Source: Oscheius dolichura (taxonomy: Eukaryota > Nematoda > Chromadorea > Rhabditida > Rhabditidae). From it: DNA of 64,000 nucleotides. Of the stretch, positions 47,637 through 60,478 are shown piece after piece (position 1 is the stretch's first letter; every line of letters begins with the position of its first letter). The translations under genes were made by a program, and so were the position numbers. The notes below the pieces were generated by a model. That model had not been told where the DNA came from. It worked only from the letters and a program-made list of their open reading frames with translations, and searched no databases. Location of the stretch: the NCBI GenBank assembly GCA_932521035.1, contig OW051492.1, forward strand, positions 3,782,001 through 3,846,000, in the 5' to 3' direction.

Positions 47637-50600
47637 ATGGGTTCGTTATTTAATGATATTCTTGGTCGTGCAGAAAAGCTGAGTACTATCAACTACCAAG
47701 AACAAATTGGCACCGAACCCTCACCTTCTGATAGCCGAGTATGTTTCTTTATTCGTTCTTTTCATTTAATTTTCAGCCGTCATGGATTACTTCTCAAACA
47801 CTAGACACTGATTTACGTAGCATTTTTCGAGCTAGTGAAAACCTATGGAATAACGCAAAATCTCGCTCATTACAGGTTTTAAAAAACATTTTTCTTTCTT
47901 AGTTTTTTTTACCTAGAAAGATGTTTTGTTTGGTGAAAAGGGTGTAGTTTTTGGAGTTACAGCCCCAGAATTAGAAACATCAGTCGTTCCTCCGTCCACA
48001 ACAATTGAGGATGAAGAGGTTTTAAAAAAATATATTACATCTAATCTTTCATTTAGTTTGAAATGGATATCACACGAGTCAAGCTCGAAGCTGAACGAGC
48101 ATTTTTTAATCATGTTCTGCTATCGAAACCACATGCAACTCTAAATCCCGCTAAGAAGATGCAACGAGATGTTTGTTCAATTTATACTTTGCTAATGCCA
48201 TATAATTAAGGAAACTACACTCAATGCATCTCAGCCAACGATCTCAGAAGTTGTAACTAGCAGACGAGAATTGTTATTAGGGGATAAGATTAGAAAATAT
48301 ATAAAAAGTAACAAGAGAGTAAGTTGCAGATTATACGAAAAAAAATTGTATTTTCAGAAAGATCTTGCCGAATTGTTTAGTTCCGTCAATAGCGATCCAA
48401 ATACTGATACAACCTTTGTAACCATTTGGACGGAGGTCACTGCAATAATTAATCAAAAAGTTTTAAAATTCCCTTTTTTTAATAATATTATTTGAAGGCA
48501 GCCTCCGATAGAGACGATCTCACGACATGTTTTCAGTTAATCAGTAAAGCATGTGAATATCTTCATTCTCAGTCAGTTTTAATTTATTTATACATTTTAC
48601 ACGGTCGTTTTAGATATGTGATTCACATGAGCGAGATAGTCGACCGTAATCGTCAAATAGCCGAGCGAGGAGGAATACCAGGAACGGCTAGTCTTGTTGC
48701 CGCATACCTCAAAATTTCCCCTGATCACCCAGAAGCTGAAGATGGAATCCACGAAGGATTGCCTATTTGGGAGGTTATCAATGTATTTTATTGTTGTATA
48801 ATTTAAATTCAGGTGGCTTTTAATTGTTTCCGGGCCGGAGATCTCTCAGCCGCAAAGTCCGCTCTCACTCGACTCCAAGCCTTTCCACAATGTGCCATTC
48901 TTGTTCAAGCTCTCAGTCATCTTACTAAATATAATACGTATTTCCGTTAAGTGAATTGTCTATATTTATTTAGGCTGGATGCTGAGATTAAAAAGAAACT
49001 CAAGATTGAATGGCGACACAATCAAGGAATTACTAGAGATAGGTTCAAGCGCGGACTTTACATCGCCTTGCTTGGTGGAGACTCTGATTTGGCGGATACT
49101 ATGGAAAACTGGTTGTGGTTCAAACTTATTACTTTAAAAACGGATCCTCATGTCTCGCCATCACTTTATAACGATCTTCAAAAAATGGTCTCTATTGATT
49201 TTGGTGATTTTAATGTTTTTCCTTGATCTTCAAATTTCTAGGAGAAGATTATTTTATGAGAAACGGTGAATATCAATATTATTTTACAGCTTTATGGCTA
49301 AGTGGGCAGTTTGAACGAGCTGTTGAGGTTAGTGTGCCACTTATTTTTTTTTAAAACATTGGTTTAGCTTCTTTCAAATAGTGGATTGTTATGTGAAGCT
49401 GTGCATGTTGCACTTCTAGCTAATGAAATGGGTTATCTACGTTGCAGTAAGGATACTTCCGTAGATCTGTGTAATTCGTACTAAAATAATTTTGCAAGAA
49501 AACTTCAGTGACTTTTGATCATAGCCACCCAACTAAGGCTTTTCTCAATCTCCCTCGCCTTATTGTAGTCTACACAAAAGAATTTGAACTGGCCGACCCT
49601 GCCAGAGCTATAGATTACTGCTTTCTCCTCCGCGGCTTCAAAACTCCTAGTGAATCTGACGTTTTTGAAAAAGCTGTCAGTAGGATTGTGTATATTATGG
49701 ATAACAAAGATTTTACAAATCAGCTACTAGGATTTATCGAAACAAATGGACATCGGAAGAAAGGTCTTATTGACGAGTAAGCAATATTCTTATTATTTTT
49801 AGCATTTACCTAATAATGATTTATTTTATTTTTTGATTGTTCTTTAGATATGTTGACGATCCATCGTCGGTCATTGAAACGGTAGCCCAAGATACCGAAC
49901 TTAGTGGACAGTGTGAAGAAGCTGTTTACATCTACCTTTTGGCCAATAGACCAAATAGAGCTGTCAAGATGCTTTCCGCTAGTATTAGTGAAAATCTGAG
50001 GCTTGTTCATTTTTCTTGTCTAACCTATTGTAGAACAAATTTGGAAAATGCAAAACGCTTACGAGATACAGCAAAACAGTGTGAAGCTCTTTTAGTCAAT
50101 GCAGAAGCTAAAGACTTTTCCACGTTGGCAAATTTAATAGATATTGTCAAGATTTTCGAAGCATGCGAACAAGGTCAAGCTGGGAAAGCTTATAAGTGAG
50201 TTTCTGTTCGCATTCAAGAGTCTTTTGCTTGTTAAGATGGTCTCGGGAGTTGCGATTGATCCCGCCTACTTCCGATACAGTTGCGGTAATCGTTAGGGAG
50301 TTCCACATGGTTCCTCAAGAAGTGCGCGAAGTTATTCCCGACTTTTGCTTGACGCTGATGAAGGCTTTGGTTGAATATTTGAAGATCCACAGAGACTCTG
50401 CATACATTGATCAGGTAAGCTGCGTGTTAAATTTTTTGTTTTTATCACTTCCCAATTGCTATTCCATATGTTTAAAAAAGCTATGAGGACTTGGTTTGCA
50501 ATAAGACGTCGTTTTTGGGACGGGGTCACATACGAAAAGACTCTATGTATCTTGACTGGCTAACCAGAATACTCTTTCAGGTTCGAGCTATTGTCCTCTA

Positions 50601-50679
50601 CGCAGCAACTGTGCCTTACAAGTTCCCCCAGCATGTGAATTCCGATATACTGAAGCTTCAGGCTTCAGTTGCAGTTTGA
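47637..50679 (+). CDS. NUP93: Nucleoporin NUP93 (NIC96 family)
   Basis: Scaffold nucleoporin of the inner ring of the nuclear pore. Around a dozen exons with introns of about 40-60 nt. The protein starts MGSLFNDILGRAEKL, directly at a TTTCAG|ATG junction. Conserved NIC96 segments follow: RVKLEAERAFFNHVLLSKP, YVIHMSEIVDRNRQIAERGG, GLPIWEVAFNCFRAGDLSAA, EDYFMRNGEYQYYFTALWLS, QFERAVELL, YTKEFELADPARAIDYCFLL, SGQCEEAVYIYLLANRPNRA and REFHMVPQEVREVIPDFCLT. It ends with QVRAIVLYAATVPYKFPQ and a stop at 50679. Length of about 790-800 residues agrees with the family. Base composition is AT-rich. Frame and order leave no doubt about the family. Confidence 0.95.
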
Positions 50680-51482
50680 AAAGTTTGTTATATTGTCAGA
50701 ATAAACCGGTTTCCATAGCACATTTGTATTTACATAGGTTTGGTTATGTATAATGTATTCATTCTAATAATGCTTCATACTACATTACCTTCCATAGGTC
50801 TAACGACGTCACTTATATAGAAGATATAATTAATATAATTTCCTCAAAATAATAGCATCGGTGTCGACTAGGACTTCTGGAGCCGTTGTGCCACATAAAG
50901 TACAGAAATGCACGCACACCTTTTCGCCTCTATCAACAACAAGACTGCTATTGCACATTTGTTTGTTGTCAATGCCCCCGTTCGCAGTCAGCCGACTTTG
51001 TAACCAAGTTTTTCCCTAGATAAATCCAGGATAAACACAAGAATAGGATATGAACAGTAGAACATAATTTTTGGCATCTGCTTATCGATTTTTTGTATGC
51101 AACCATGTACGGCCCTTTTTTTATTTCGCTTCGAGCCTCGCTTTTAGTCTTTGGTCGTTTTATGATCTAAATCACTATTTGTCTTTCATCTAAACATATC
51201 TGGGATATGCTTCAGAACAATAGTTGTGTCTCTATTTTTTGGTAATTCCTCTGAAGATAAGACTTCTTGCCAATTGCCGTCTCCTAAAAGGGCGTGGGCC
51301 ACTGCCCGTGCAATAGAAAACGCCCTCAAAAGGAACTTTTCAAGTATCAAATCATTCACCTTTGCGAAGTCCTACTTCTAGAAGGGTTTACATTGAAATA
51401 AGGCCCGATTTCCTTATATCTGATTGAATTATTCAAACATTGACTGTTTCAGGAACAATTAAAGAGAAACGGACCGAAAGAA
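50680..51482. other. Intergenic spacer
   Basis: AT-rich and without a gene I can recognise. It holds the NUP93 3' end (AATAAA at about 50700) and, near 51446-51452, a CTGTTTCAG acceptor about 30 bases before the next start codon. Confidence 0.6.
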
Positions 51483-54400
51483 ATGAGCGGTCTGACACGA
51501 CTCCGCTTCGTTTCGAGTGGGATTGCTGTCAACCAAGCCAGGTAAAATTCTCTAACCATCCCATACTCCTCCTCCCCAGAATTACATAAAAATGTTTCCA
51601 GAAATGCCTCTACTCGTCAAGCCTTCGCGTGTATTCTCGGCAGCGGAGTAGCCGGAAGTTCCGTGGCCTATCACCTCACAAAACGTAATGTGAAGGATGT
51701 TTTGCTGCTTGAGAGATCAGGTCGGTCCACGGAAAACAATTGGCTGGATTTCGCGAAAGCAGCAACAGAAAAACGAAAGTATGTTCAGGAATCGCGGCTC
51801 CCTCCAGCACTTCTTTTCATTCTCCCGGCCTGATCACAGCCAGTCATCCTGCCCATCGTTACAAGCCAATTCTGGCCTATTCCATCGAGTTATATGGCAA
51901 ACTCGAACAGGAAACTGGCGAGGTACCCCTCCTATATATAACAGCTGGAATTTCTATATTTCCAGAAAATTAACTTCGTACCGACGGGATCCATACGCCT
52001 GGCCACAAATGAGACCCGATTGAAAGAATTTCGACGATACACGGCCCGTGACTACTACAAGAAGGGCGACGTGTGCAAGACGACCCTCCTGACCCCGGAC
52101 CAAGTTAAGGAAATCGCCCCAGGAATCGACACCTCCCAGGTGAGTGACCCCGTAACAAAATAGAAAAGAATTATAGATTTTGGGGGCTCTTCACACGACG
52201 GGAGATGGTACGGTCTCGGCTAAGGGGCTCACCCGGGCCCTGGTCAAGGGGGCCACCTCGGCGGGGGCAGAGGTCATTGACAACGCCATTCCGACGATGA
52301 TCCGGTACGACAAGGAGAAGGGGGTGTGGCTGATCGGACTGGAGGACGGCACCCTCGTCGAGACGAGGAACGTCCTCAACGCCGGCGGCATCTGGGCCAA
52401 CGACATCGCCCGCCTCTCGGGACACGAGCTGCCCGTCGTCAATGTCGAACACCAGTACGCCATGATCAAGGTGGGGACTCTTTCTCTGTAAGACCTGCTA
52501 CAGTATGACATATCCCTCTATGTTTTGTATTTTCAGTTGGATAGACAGCCTGAAGACACGCCGGCCATTATTGACCACGACAGTACTTTCTATATCAGAA
52601 AATTCGGCGACGGCTATATTTTCGGAGGATTCGAGCCGATGGAGAAGGTCGTATTCCGGGAGGACTGGTACAAGAACGGTGTGCCCAATGGTAATTCTTC
52701 AAAAAAAGAGAGAGAAAGAACCTCTTTTCCAGAGGGGTCGATCGTCGTCCAGCCGAAATTCGAACGTCTCGACGGGGCATACAAGAGAGCCCTGGAACTG
52801 TTTCCCAGTCTCCGCGAGGGGAAGGTCGAACCCCACGCGGCCGTGTTCAATATGACCCCGGATGGCTATCCCCTGGTCGGCCCCTTCGAGAAGAATTACT
52901 GGCTGAACACGGGATTCCTCGACGGGGTCAGCAGTGGAGGCGGCATCGGGAAGTACCTGGCCGACTGGATGGTTGACGGCGAGCCGCCCCAGGAACTCTT
53001 CGACACGGATGCCAGTCGATACGACCGATGGGCCAGCAGGAAGTGAGCCATCCTCCGATTACGGTAGACAGTTTAAAATGGTCAGATTCATCACGGAGAA
53101 GTCCCGCGAGACGTACTCCATGTACTACAACTGGTCCTACACGGATCGACTGGGTGCCCGGCCGACTGACCGAGTCAGTGGAATCTATGGTCGCCTCCGC
53201 CATAAAAATGCTCAGTTCTCCTTTAGAAACGGATGGGAGGTGGGGCATCTCTTGAAAAAAAGAAAGAATAGAGGTTTAGGTAGCCCAGGTGTTCGACGTG
53301 GACGACGAGGGACTGCTGTCGACCATTTCCCGGGAATACGAACGAGTCGTCAACCGGTGCGGGGTCATCGACCTCTCCTGGAAGGGGAAGATCGAAGTGA
53401 AGGGACCGGATGCCGACGCCCTGATGGAGTATGCCATCGCCAGTCCGGTAGGCCCTGTTCTTGACGAGGCAGACCTAGTTTTAGATCCCCGCCTTGGGTA
53501 AAATCGGCTCGGGGATGATGCTGACCCGGGAGGGACGTCTCCTGGGCCCGTTGATGGTCTTCCACCACGACAATGCCCGCTCCTCGTACATCCTCCTGAC
53601 CGAACCGGAACGGGAGAGCCGCGATCTCTACTGGTAGCCATCCTCCCCCCGAAAATCCCCCTCTGCCCCTTCAGGCTTCGCCGAGCCGCCGCCGAGAAGA
53701 ACTACAAAGTGCAGCTGAACTGCGTCTCGGAGTACCTGGCCTCGCTGGCCCTCGTCGGCCCCAACAGTCGCCAGCTCCTGTCCGAGCTGACCAAGTCCGA
53801 CGTCTCCAACGAGGGCTTCCCCCAGAGGTCGACCCGGCTGATGCGTCTCGGGGCCGTGGCCACCGTCTGTGCCAGGAGCTCCACCTCCACCGGCCAGCTC
53901 AGCTACGAGCTTTTCCACAACCGGGCCGACTCCTTGAAACTATACGAAGTAGGACAATTTGAAATAGATTAGACCGCGATCCAGGCAATAATGAGTGCGG
54001 GAGCCTCTCACGGGGTGGTAAACTTCGGCCAAGCCACGATGAACATGATGCGACTGGAACATGGCTACAAATTGTGGGGAAGGGAACTGACCTTGGACAC
54101 GAATCCGTTCGAGGCCGGACTGGGAGGTAGCCCCGATCCCTTTATATTCATAAAATACTCAGGATTGATCAATTTCGAGAAGAAGGGCGACTTTATTGGA
54201 CGACAAGCCAGCGAGCGATTGAAGGATAAGACATTCGACAGGAGACTGGCCCTCTTGACATTCCCCCCAGAGAAAAACGAGAAGATTCCTCTGGAATGGA
54301 GGACTCTTCCCTTTGGAAATGAGGTGGTTCGGAGAGTCGGCCAAGAGGAGCGAATCGGCCAGATCACCTCCGGCTCGTACAGCGTCCGCCTTCAAAGGCC

Positions 54401-54566
54401 GATCGCCTTCGCCTGGATTTCTAATGATATTGACAACAACCAGGAGGTTATTATTATTTATAGCAATAAAAACAATCTAAATATTCAGCTATCGGTAGAC
54501 ATCGGCTTGGATCACCGCCTGACTGCTAATATCCTCCAAGAACTGCCGCATGCTCCCACATATTAG
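51483..54566 (+). CDS. DMGDH/SARDH/PDPR-family FAD oxidoreductase with glycine-cleavage T domain
   Basis: Likely mitochondrial flavoprotein related to dimethylglycine and sarcosine dehydrogenases, which oxidise methylated glycines and pass one-carbon units to folate. About fifteen exons. The N-terminus (SGLTRLRFVSSGIAVNQARN) looks like a mitochondrial presequence. The FAD-binding motif is ILGSGVAGSSVAYHL, followed by LLLERSG. FHSPGLI corresponds to the WHAAGL segment, whose His binds FAD covalently in DMGDH. PTGSIRLATNETRLKEF, GDGTVSAKGLTRAL, LNAGGIWANDIARLSGHEL, VNVEHQYAMIK and FGGFEPMEK follow the DMGDH order. The C-terminal half is a GcvT-type folate domain (RPTDRVSGIYGRL, GVIDLSWKGKIEVKGPDAD, LTREGRLLGPLMVF, MNMMRLEHGYKLWGRELTLD). 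Choice among DMGDH, SARDH and PDPR cannot be made by eye; DMGDH fits best. Part of it is duplicated at 62633-63136. Confidence 0.85.
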
Positions 54567-54983
54567 ATACCATTTTTATGCCTATTAGGTGATGTATATG
54601 TTCCTTGTAAGTAAACGAAATACTGCCTGTCTTTTTCTCCTCCTCGCACATAGATTCCAGTAATGTTACCGGTTTTACGCGTAGTTAGCATTCCAGAAAC
54701 CATGTTCCCTATTTATACCTATCACTTTCTCGAAGTTTGTAAGGCATATAATCAGAATTCGGTCATAAAAGCTTGTTTTTGTTGTTTTTTTCGTGAAAGT
54801 ATCGTGGTTTATATACACTTGGATTCCTCGTGAAATGTCTTTGGCGCCTTCGACAGTTCCAGGATTCTGTGCAAAGTGGTTACGTAACGAGGCTGTAACC
54901 CTTGTTTGAACATTTGTGCTCATTTGTATATGCTTTACTTTGCTTTTATCAAGCAGTTTTTGCTAAAAACGAGATGTTTTCAG

Positions 54984-56288
54984 ATGCCACCAGAACCAGA
55001 ACCTCCGCTTCACCTGTTCCAAAGGAATCATCTTCGACTAAAATTTAATTTTGAAAACATTTGTCGAAAATATGAAAAAATGAAAGAAAGTGGGGTAGAG
55101 GTTAGTAACCACACATTTTTACTATTTGAGTAATTTTTAAGATAGATCTTGAAGAGGATGCATTCTATACAGCTAAGAACACAGAGCGTCGATTGGCCAA
55201 CAAAACTAAGCAGTTATTTTATGCCGTTAACGATAATTGGGGGTTAGTTTGTTTTTGCTTTATTATATTTAGTACAAAGTTTAGACTGTGTCCCATATCC
55301 GCCCCCTTCAACAATATTGAAAATTTAGATGGAAACAACTCACTGCAGCAAAAGTGCGCTAAGCGCGATGAGGTGTGCTCAACTATTCTTGTATCTATTT
55401 GTAGGAATTCAATGGAGAAATATTAGCAGTAACACCTTATGAACCTACTAACCAACTAGTAACTGCTAAACGTAAATATAGAGAGACTATAACGGTAATT
55501 TTTTATTTTTATATTTTTTATTTACTGATGTAAGTAATAAATTCGTATTCCCAGGAAGAAACATACACTGCTGAAGGTCTCTCTGTAGCTCAATTAGAAA
55601 GTACAATACGGGAAAATGGATCAGCAGGAGAAATTATATATAGAGGTTGCTACTGTTATACTTAAACAAAAAGAAATATTAGGAGTGGAAAATAATACCG
55701 CTGTAATTAGGGTAAGATATTCGAAGCAAATTGGTTTTGTCGACGATAACCACCAGCAAAAAACTAAAGAAGACGACACCTGTGGTACGCTCGTTGTTAT
55801 AATATTTCTATATACTAGTTTGATTTAATTTGTTCAATCAAAAATTCAGACGAAGTGGCTCGCGAATTTGCCAACATTAAACGAGGATTATTACTACAAA
55901 TACAGGCTCCTTCATCATCATCATCATCGCTACTAGCTATAAAGCCACCGCCAACTGCAGAAGAAAATGATGTTAACGAGGATAAGCTTTCAGGAGTCGA
56001 TGTTTGTGCATGCAAGGCTTTTTTCGTAACGGTTTTTATAGATGCTAGATGAAGTGGCTCGTGAATTCATAAATGTTAAACCAGAATCACTGAAATTATC
56101 ACAAAGCCTTTCTGTAGAAAGTGATGATAAAGAGGAAAGGCTTTCAGGAGTTCAAGTTAGTGCTCGAGAGGTGTAAATACATTTTTTTGTAGATGCCAAC
56201 AACTCGAAAGATTATGAATTACAAAAGAATGTGTGGATCTTCCTTAGAATTATCGCCTAAATCAAAGAAATCTTGTCAAAGGTTTTAA
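54984..56288 (+). CDS. Unrecognised charged protein with duplicated DEVAREF exon
   Basis: About ten short exons with introns of 32-60 nt join in frame throughout, so the gene is real, but I do not recognise the family. The start codon follows a TTTTCAG acceptor directly. The N-terminus (FQRNHLRLKFNFENICRKYE) and the middle (GEILAVTPYEPTNQLVTAKR, LSVAQLESTIRENGSAGEII) look alpha-helical and charged. Two neighbouring exons begin with near-identical residues: DEVAREFANIK (from 55850) and LDEVAREFINVK (from 56042), and both end in KLSGVD or RLSGVQ. The last exon is short and basic (RKIMNYKRMCGSSLELSPKS). Acidic clusters, serine runs and the basic tail suggest a nuclear or chromatin-associated role; this is inference only. 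Confidence 0.65.
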
Positions 56289-56321
56289 AAGCTTTTATGT
56301 GATCTTCTAGAAGTAACAGTC

Positions 56322-56876
56322 TTAATTTTTCTTCTTCGGGGTTTCCTTCAATTTCACCTCCAAAACTGTCGGTTCGTCAAAATGTTCCTGCTGCTTCCTT
56401 TCTTTGCTGTTCCTGGCCCGCCTTTTGGGTTTCTTTTGATTACATGATTTCTTTTCTGCCGGTCCGCTCCAATGTCCAAGTGCCCCCTCAGATATTACTT
56501 TCATTGGTGTACCGCTCTTCTTTGGTGTCATTTCATCCTTGTCGTTAACCCTCCTTTCAATAATAGCCGATTCATCGGCAGCTGGAAGATCATGTGCTTG
56601 TACTTTACGCCGAGTTTTGGGTCTTTTCACTTTTGCTTCAGGTGCCTTATGGACAATTGCTTCATTAGCCGCTACTTCCTTTCCATGCTTGCGATCGTAT
56701 TGAGTAGGACCGCGCTGATTGCTTTTATCCTCTTTGAATGCATCTGTAAGGTAGACACTCCTTTCTTGCATATCGGAAATCAAATAATCTGATTTCTGCT
56801 TTCCAAGCGGCGCAAATTTCAAATGTCTCTCTCCAAAATTATTGACGTTTGTCTTTCCGGAAGTCATGTTGTCCAT
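56322..56876 (-). CDS. Small basic, probably nuclear protein of unknown family
   Basis: An uninterrupted 184-codon frame ending 34 bases from the convergent gene at 56288. It is very rich in Lys, Arg and Glu, with several nuclear-localisation-type clusters (KRPKTRRK, KKPKRRARNSKERK, TPKKKN). The N-terminal part (GERHLKFAPLGKQKSDYLIS) is less biased. No known domain is seen. Lack of introns is unusual in this window. It could have an upstream exon. Its codon use resembles the AT-rich neighbouring genes. Confidence 0.5.
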   Translation of the reverse strand: MDNMTSGKTNVNNFGERHLKFAPLGKQKSDYLISDMQERSVYLTDAFKEDKSNQRGPTQYDRKHGKEVAANEAIVHKAPEAKVKRPKTRRKVQAHDLPAADESAIIERRVNDKDEMTPKKSGTPMKVISEGALGHWSGPAEKKSCNQKKPKRRARNSKERKQQEHFDEPTVLEVKLKETPKKKN

Positions 56877-57010
56877 GAAATAGACACTTCTGTTGGCATC
56901 CCGCTAAAACGGTGTTGGGGCAAAACTTGGGAGCGACCTACGTTTCCGGAAGACATGGGAAAAATTTGGGGTTGAGATAACTGTATTAGACTTGTTTTTT
57001 TTATTTTCAG

Positions 57011-57527
57011 AAGTTTCGACAGGATAGACGAGGTCGACGAAGTGTTTAAAAAAGTGCAGACAGCAGAAACTGACTATTGGAATGAAGAGGTATGCGTCAT
57101 GTCTTTAGTTACCTGTTTTAGAGTGCCTCATCATTGTACGGTAACTACTTATCTGCGTCCGAAAAATTGAAATCTGTCTTTGGAGTGGATATAAAAGATC
57201 TGAATGAGTAAGTTTTACAAAAAGCGACTAATTTTTATGAGAAATTACTTCAGGTGTCCACCAGCTAACTCTCTGCTGATTGATTTTTGGGTAAATTCTA
57301 CAGCATTCTGGAAAGATAAAGCGCCTAGTTTATTCACTTGGTACGTTATTTCACACCGGCTTCAGATTCATTTTTATTATTTTTGATGCTTATGCATTGA
57401 TCCAATGCTAACTTATAATTTTGCCATGTAAATTATATTTTACAGCGACTTTTTTAAACACGAAGAACGCCGTCAATTTAGTGCTGCCCGTGAAAGAAAT
57501 CACCATCTTCAGTACGGTTTCGTATAG
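57011..57527 (+). CDS. Small protein of unknown family, first exon unresolved
   Basis: Four blocks join in frame: 57011-57090, 57123-57207, 57254-57340 and from about 57446 to a stop at 57527. They encode SFDRIDEVDEVFKKVQ, then LYGNYLSASEKLKSVFGVDI, NECPPANSLLIDFWVNSTAF and FFKHEERRQFSAARERN, ending QYGFV. The first block follows a TTTTCAG acceptor but has no ATG in frame, so the start is upstream or missing. I do not recognise it. It ends 171 bp before the SRBD1 start codon on the same strand, so the pair might be an operon. Confidence 0.45.
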
Positions 57528-57698
57528 AATGCGTTTGTCGTACTTTATCACTTTTATATGTATGTATATATTGTTGTTACTATGCATCATAATAAATTAT
57601 CATACTTTGTGTTTTCTTTTCTAACATACAATCATGATTTCTACCTCTATAAAGCCTACTGCTACAATTTTCTATGTCTTTTTAAATTAAATTTACAG

Positions 57699-60478
57699 AT
57701 GTCATGGAATCTGAATCAAACTCAGTCAGAAATAGTAGCCGAGGAAACTGGTGTTCAAGAAAATATTGTTTCGAAGGTTATTAATTTGTTCGAACAAGGA
57801 AATGAGGTTACTTTTAAAAACATTATTTCTTATACTCGAGTTTTCCAGATAGCTTATGTTGCTAGGTACCGCATAGATGCTCATAAAGGACTTCCATGCG
57901 ATAAAGTACGACAAATATTTGAAGCATACCAAGAGGGCAAGTCAGTTTTGTTTTTCATTTTATAGTGTCCCCGTTCTTACAGAGAAGTAAACGAAAAAGT
58001 GGGAAAAGCGATCGTTTCAGTGCAAAAAAAAGCCGGAACAGAAGAAGATGCCAAAGCAGCAGCGGAACAACTTCGTAGCTGCCGAGAAACTACTGAAATA
58101 ACTGAAATAATGAAAACTTTTACCACAGCGAAAAAGACCAAAGCCGGACAAGCTAGGTTCGTTATTTTCATGTGTTTGTCACGATCATTTAGAAATCTTG
58201 GTCTTAGTGAGGCGGCAGAAAAAATATTAAAAGGTGACATAGTGAAATTGGCGCAGTTTATTGATAAGGGAGCCAAAGGTAAACAAAAGTTGTATGTCTT
58301 CCACTAAATACTTCACATTTTAGAGTTGTCGTCAATAGAGAAAATAGAAGAGCATCTAAAGTTTCTTTTGGCCGACTGCCTTAACAAACTTCCTGAAACT
58401 ATACAGATAGCTAAGAAAATGTAGGAGAAGATAAATTTAACTTGCTACTTTATATTTAATTTTTAGAAGTCATTTAGAAACAGATGCTAAGATTCAAATA
58501 ACCACCGGTGTCAACAAAAACGCTTCTGATGAGGATTGCAGACACTTTGAAAGCCACATTGGGGTGGACACCCCTGCCAACCGTGTAAAAAATGATAAAA
58601 TTCTTGCCATTCTTCGAGGAGAAGAAAAAGGGGTGCTCAATTGGACTATTAATGTGGAAGGAATAGAATATATGCATCCAGGAAAGAACATTGGGTAGAA
58701 GTTATTATTCTAGGAATTTATACAATACTATTGTTTAGTGTCGCGAAGTCTCACATCAAAATCTTTCAAGAATCACTTTCATATTCTATTTCTCATTTAT
58801 TTATCCCTAAAATTAAAAGAGCTGTCAAGTAAGTTTCATGTCTTTTTCATTCTAGTCTTCTTTCAGAACATTCTTATCAAAGAGAGCTGAGCAGGCTGCG
58901 ATTGACTGCTTTTCGAAGAATCTATCTCAGCTGTTTTCTCAAGCCAGTCTTAAAAATTATAATGTTGTTGCCCTCGATCCCGGATATAATGCCTGCAAGG
59001 TAGCAGCGCTTAATTCTAATGGTAGTTTGCTGTTTAATTCGTTAAATGAAAATTTGCAGGTTCGGTAATAGAAACAAGAACTTTTTCATTTCATAGTAAA
59101 GAATTTGATAAGAAAAGTGAATCAATATTTCAAAGACTAGTGGAACAGATGAAGGGAGATGTTATCATTGCTATTGGAAATGGATCAGCTTCCACAGAAA
59201 CTCAGATGGCTGTAGAAAAGATGATTTCTAAAAATTTATTCACAAAGGATGTCAAATTCTGGTAATTAATTTTTTTTAATGAAATGTAAACTTTAGTGTG
59301 GTATCTGAATCAGGAGCTTCGAAATACAGTATCACTCCCTTGGCTGAAGAAGAACTACCCGGAATACCAGTAACAGAAAAAAGTGCTGTTTCAATAGGGC
59401 GTCGTCTGATTGACCCAGTAGCCGAATATGTGAAAATTGAGCCTAAGCATTTAGGACTGGGAATGTATCAAGTTTGTTCTTTTTTAGATTATAGTTCATT
59501 TTTTCAGCATTCTATTAATGAGAAGAAACTATCCGAAGCTTTAGAACTTGTAGTGAGAGATTGCGTTTCACTCCGAGGAGTCGATGTCAATTCAGCTTCG
59601 CAACAACTCCTTCAGTATTTTTTTTCCTACTTTTCTTGCTATTTAGAAATATTATTCGTCTAACCTAGCTTTTAGACAGGTTTGTGGATTGAATAAAAAA
59701 TCGGCCGCCGGAATCATAACGCTTCGCGAAAGATTGGAAAAAATTTCATCAAGAAGTCAACTATTGGAAGTGAAAGGTTTGGGGCCAAAAGCTTTTCAGC
59801 AAGCTGCTGGTTCGTTTTCTTTGGAAAATTTTAATTTTTCTCGTTTTAAGGGTTTCTTCTAATTTTGCCTTCTCAAAAATATGACGAAGCTCCTCCGGCT
59901 AAAAAAAAGAAGAAGAATGTAGAGTTTAATCGACTAGATGCTACAACAGTTCATCCGGAAAGCTATGAACTGGCAGAGAAGATCCTAAAAAAAGCCAATG
60001 TGGATATTGATAAACTCAAAAGTGAAGAGAGTAAGAGAAAACTTCACCATATTAAGGTAAATTTCACTTATGCTGAGCCGAATCATTTCAGGCAGGCAGT
60101 ATTGAAGAGCAACTGGTAATAGACCTTCTTACTTCCGATCCTGTACTAACGCCTCCTCCGCCTCTAATGGTCAGTTTCATTTTCCCTTTTAAAGATTTTT
60201 CTTTTTCAGACAGAAGTTCGCAAAATAAACACCCTTAAAATCGGTGAGCAAATACTTGGCCGAGTAATGAACAACACTGATTTTGGATGTTTTATTGATA
60301 TAGGAGCCGAATGCAATGCTCTTGCATATGTTAATTGTTTGACAAAACCATTTCCCGAGGTAAAATCTCTTGTTTTCTGCCAAGACGTACTAATTATCAG
60401 GTTGGAACTCAATTACTTGTTAAGATAAAAACTTATGACACCATAAGAAAAAGAATATCTGTAGTTCCATGCTCATAA
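57699..60478 (+). CDS. SRBD1: SRBD1: Tex-like S1 RNA-binding-domain protein
   Basis: Animal member of the Tex/SPT6-like family of nucleic-acid-binding proteins. About a dozen exons with introns of about 40-50 nt. The N-terminal helical Tex region (LNQTQSEIVAEETGVQENIV, YRIDAHKGLPCDKVRQIFEA, KKTKAGQARNLGLSEAAEKI) is followed by the YqgF-like RNase H fold (VVALDPGYNACKVAALNSNG, VIIAIGNGSASTETQMAVEK, VVSESGASKYSITPLAEEEL). Next comes the family hallmark RRLIDPVAEYVKIEPKHLGL, then helix-hairpin-helix motifs (LRGVDVNSASQQLL, LLEVKGLGPKAFQQAAGF). A C-terminal S1 domain (GRVMNNTDFGCFIDIG, ALAYVNCL) follows. The start codon directly abuts a TTTACAG acceptor, as for trans-splicing. The protein ends at 60478. 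Confidence 0.93.
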
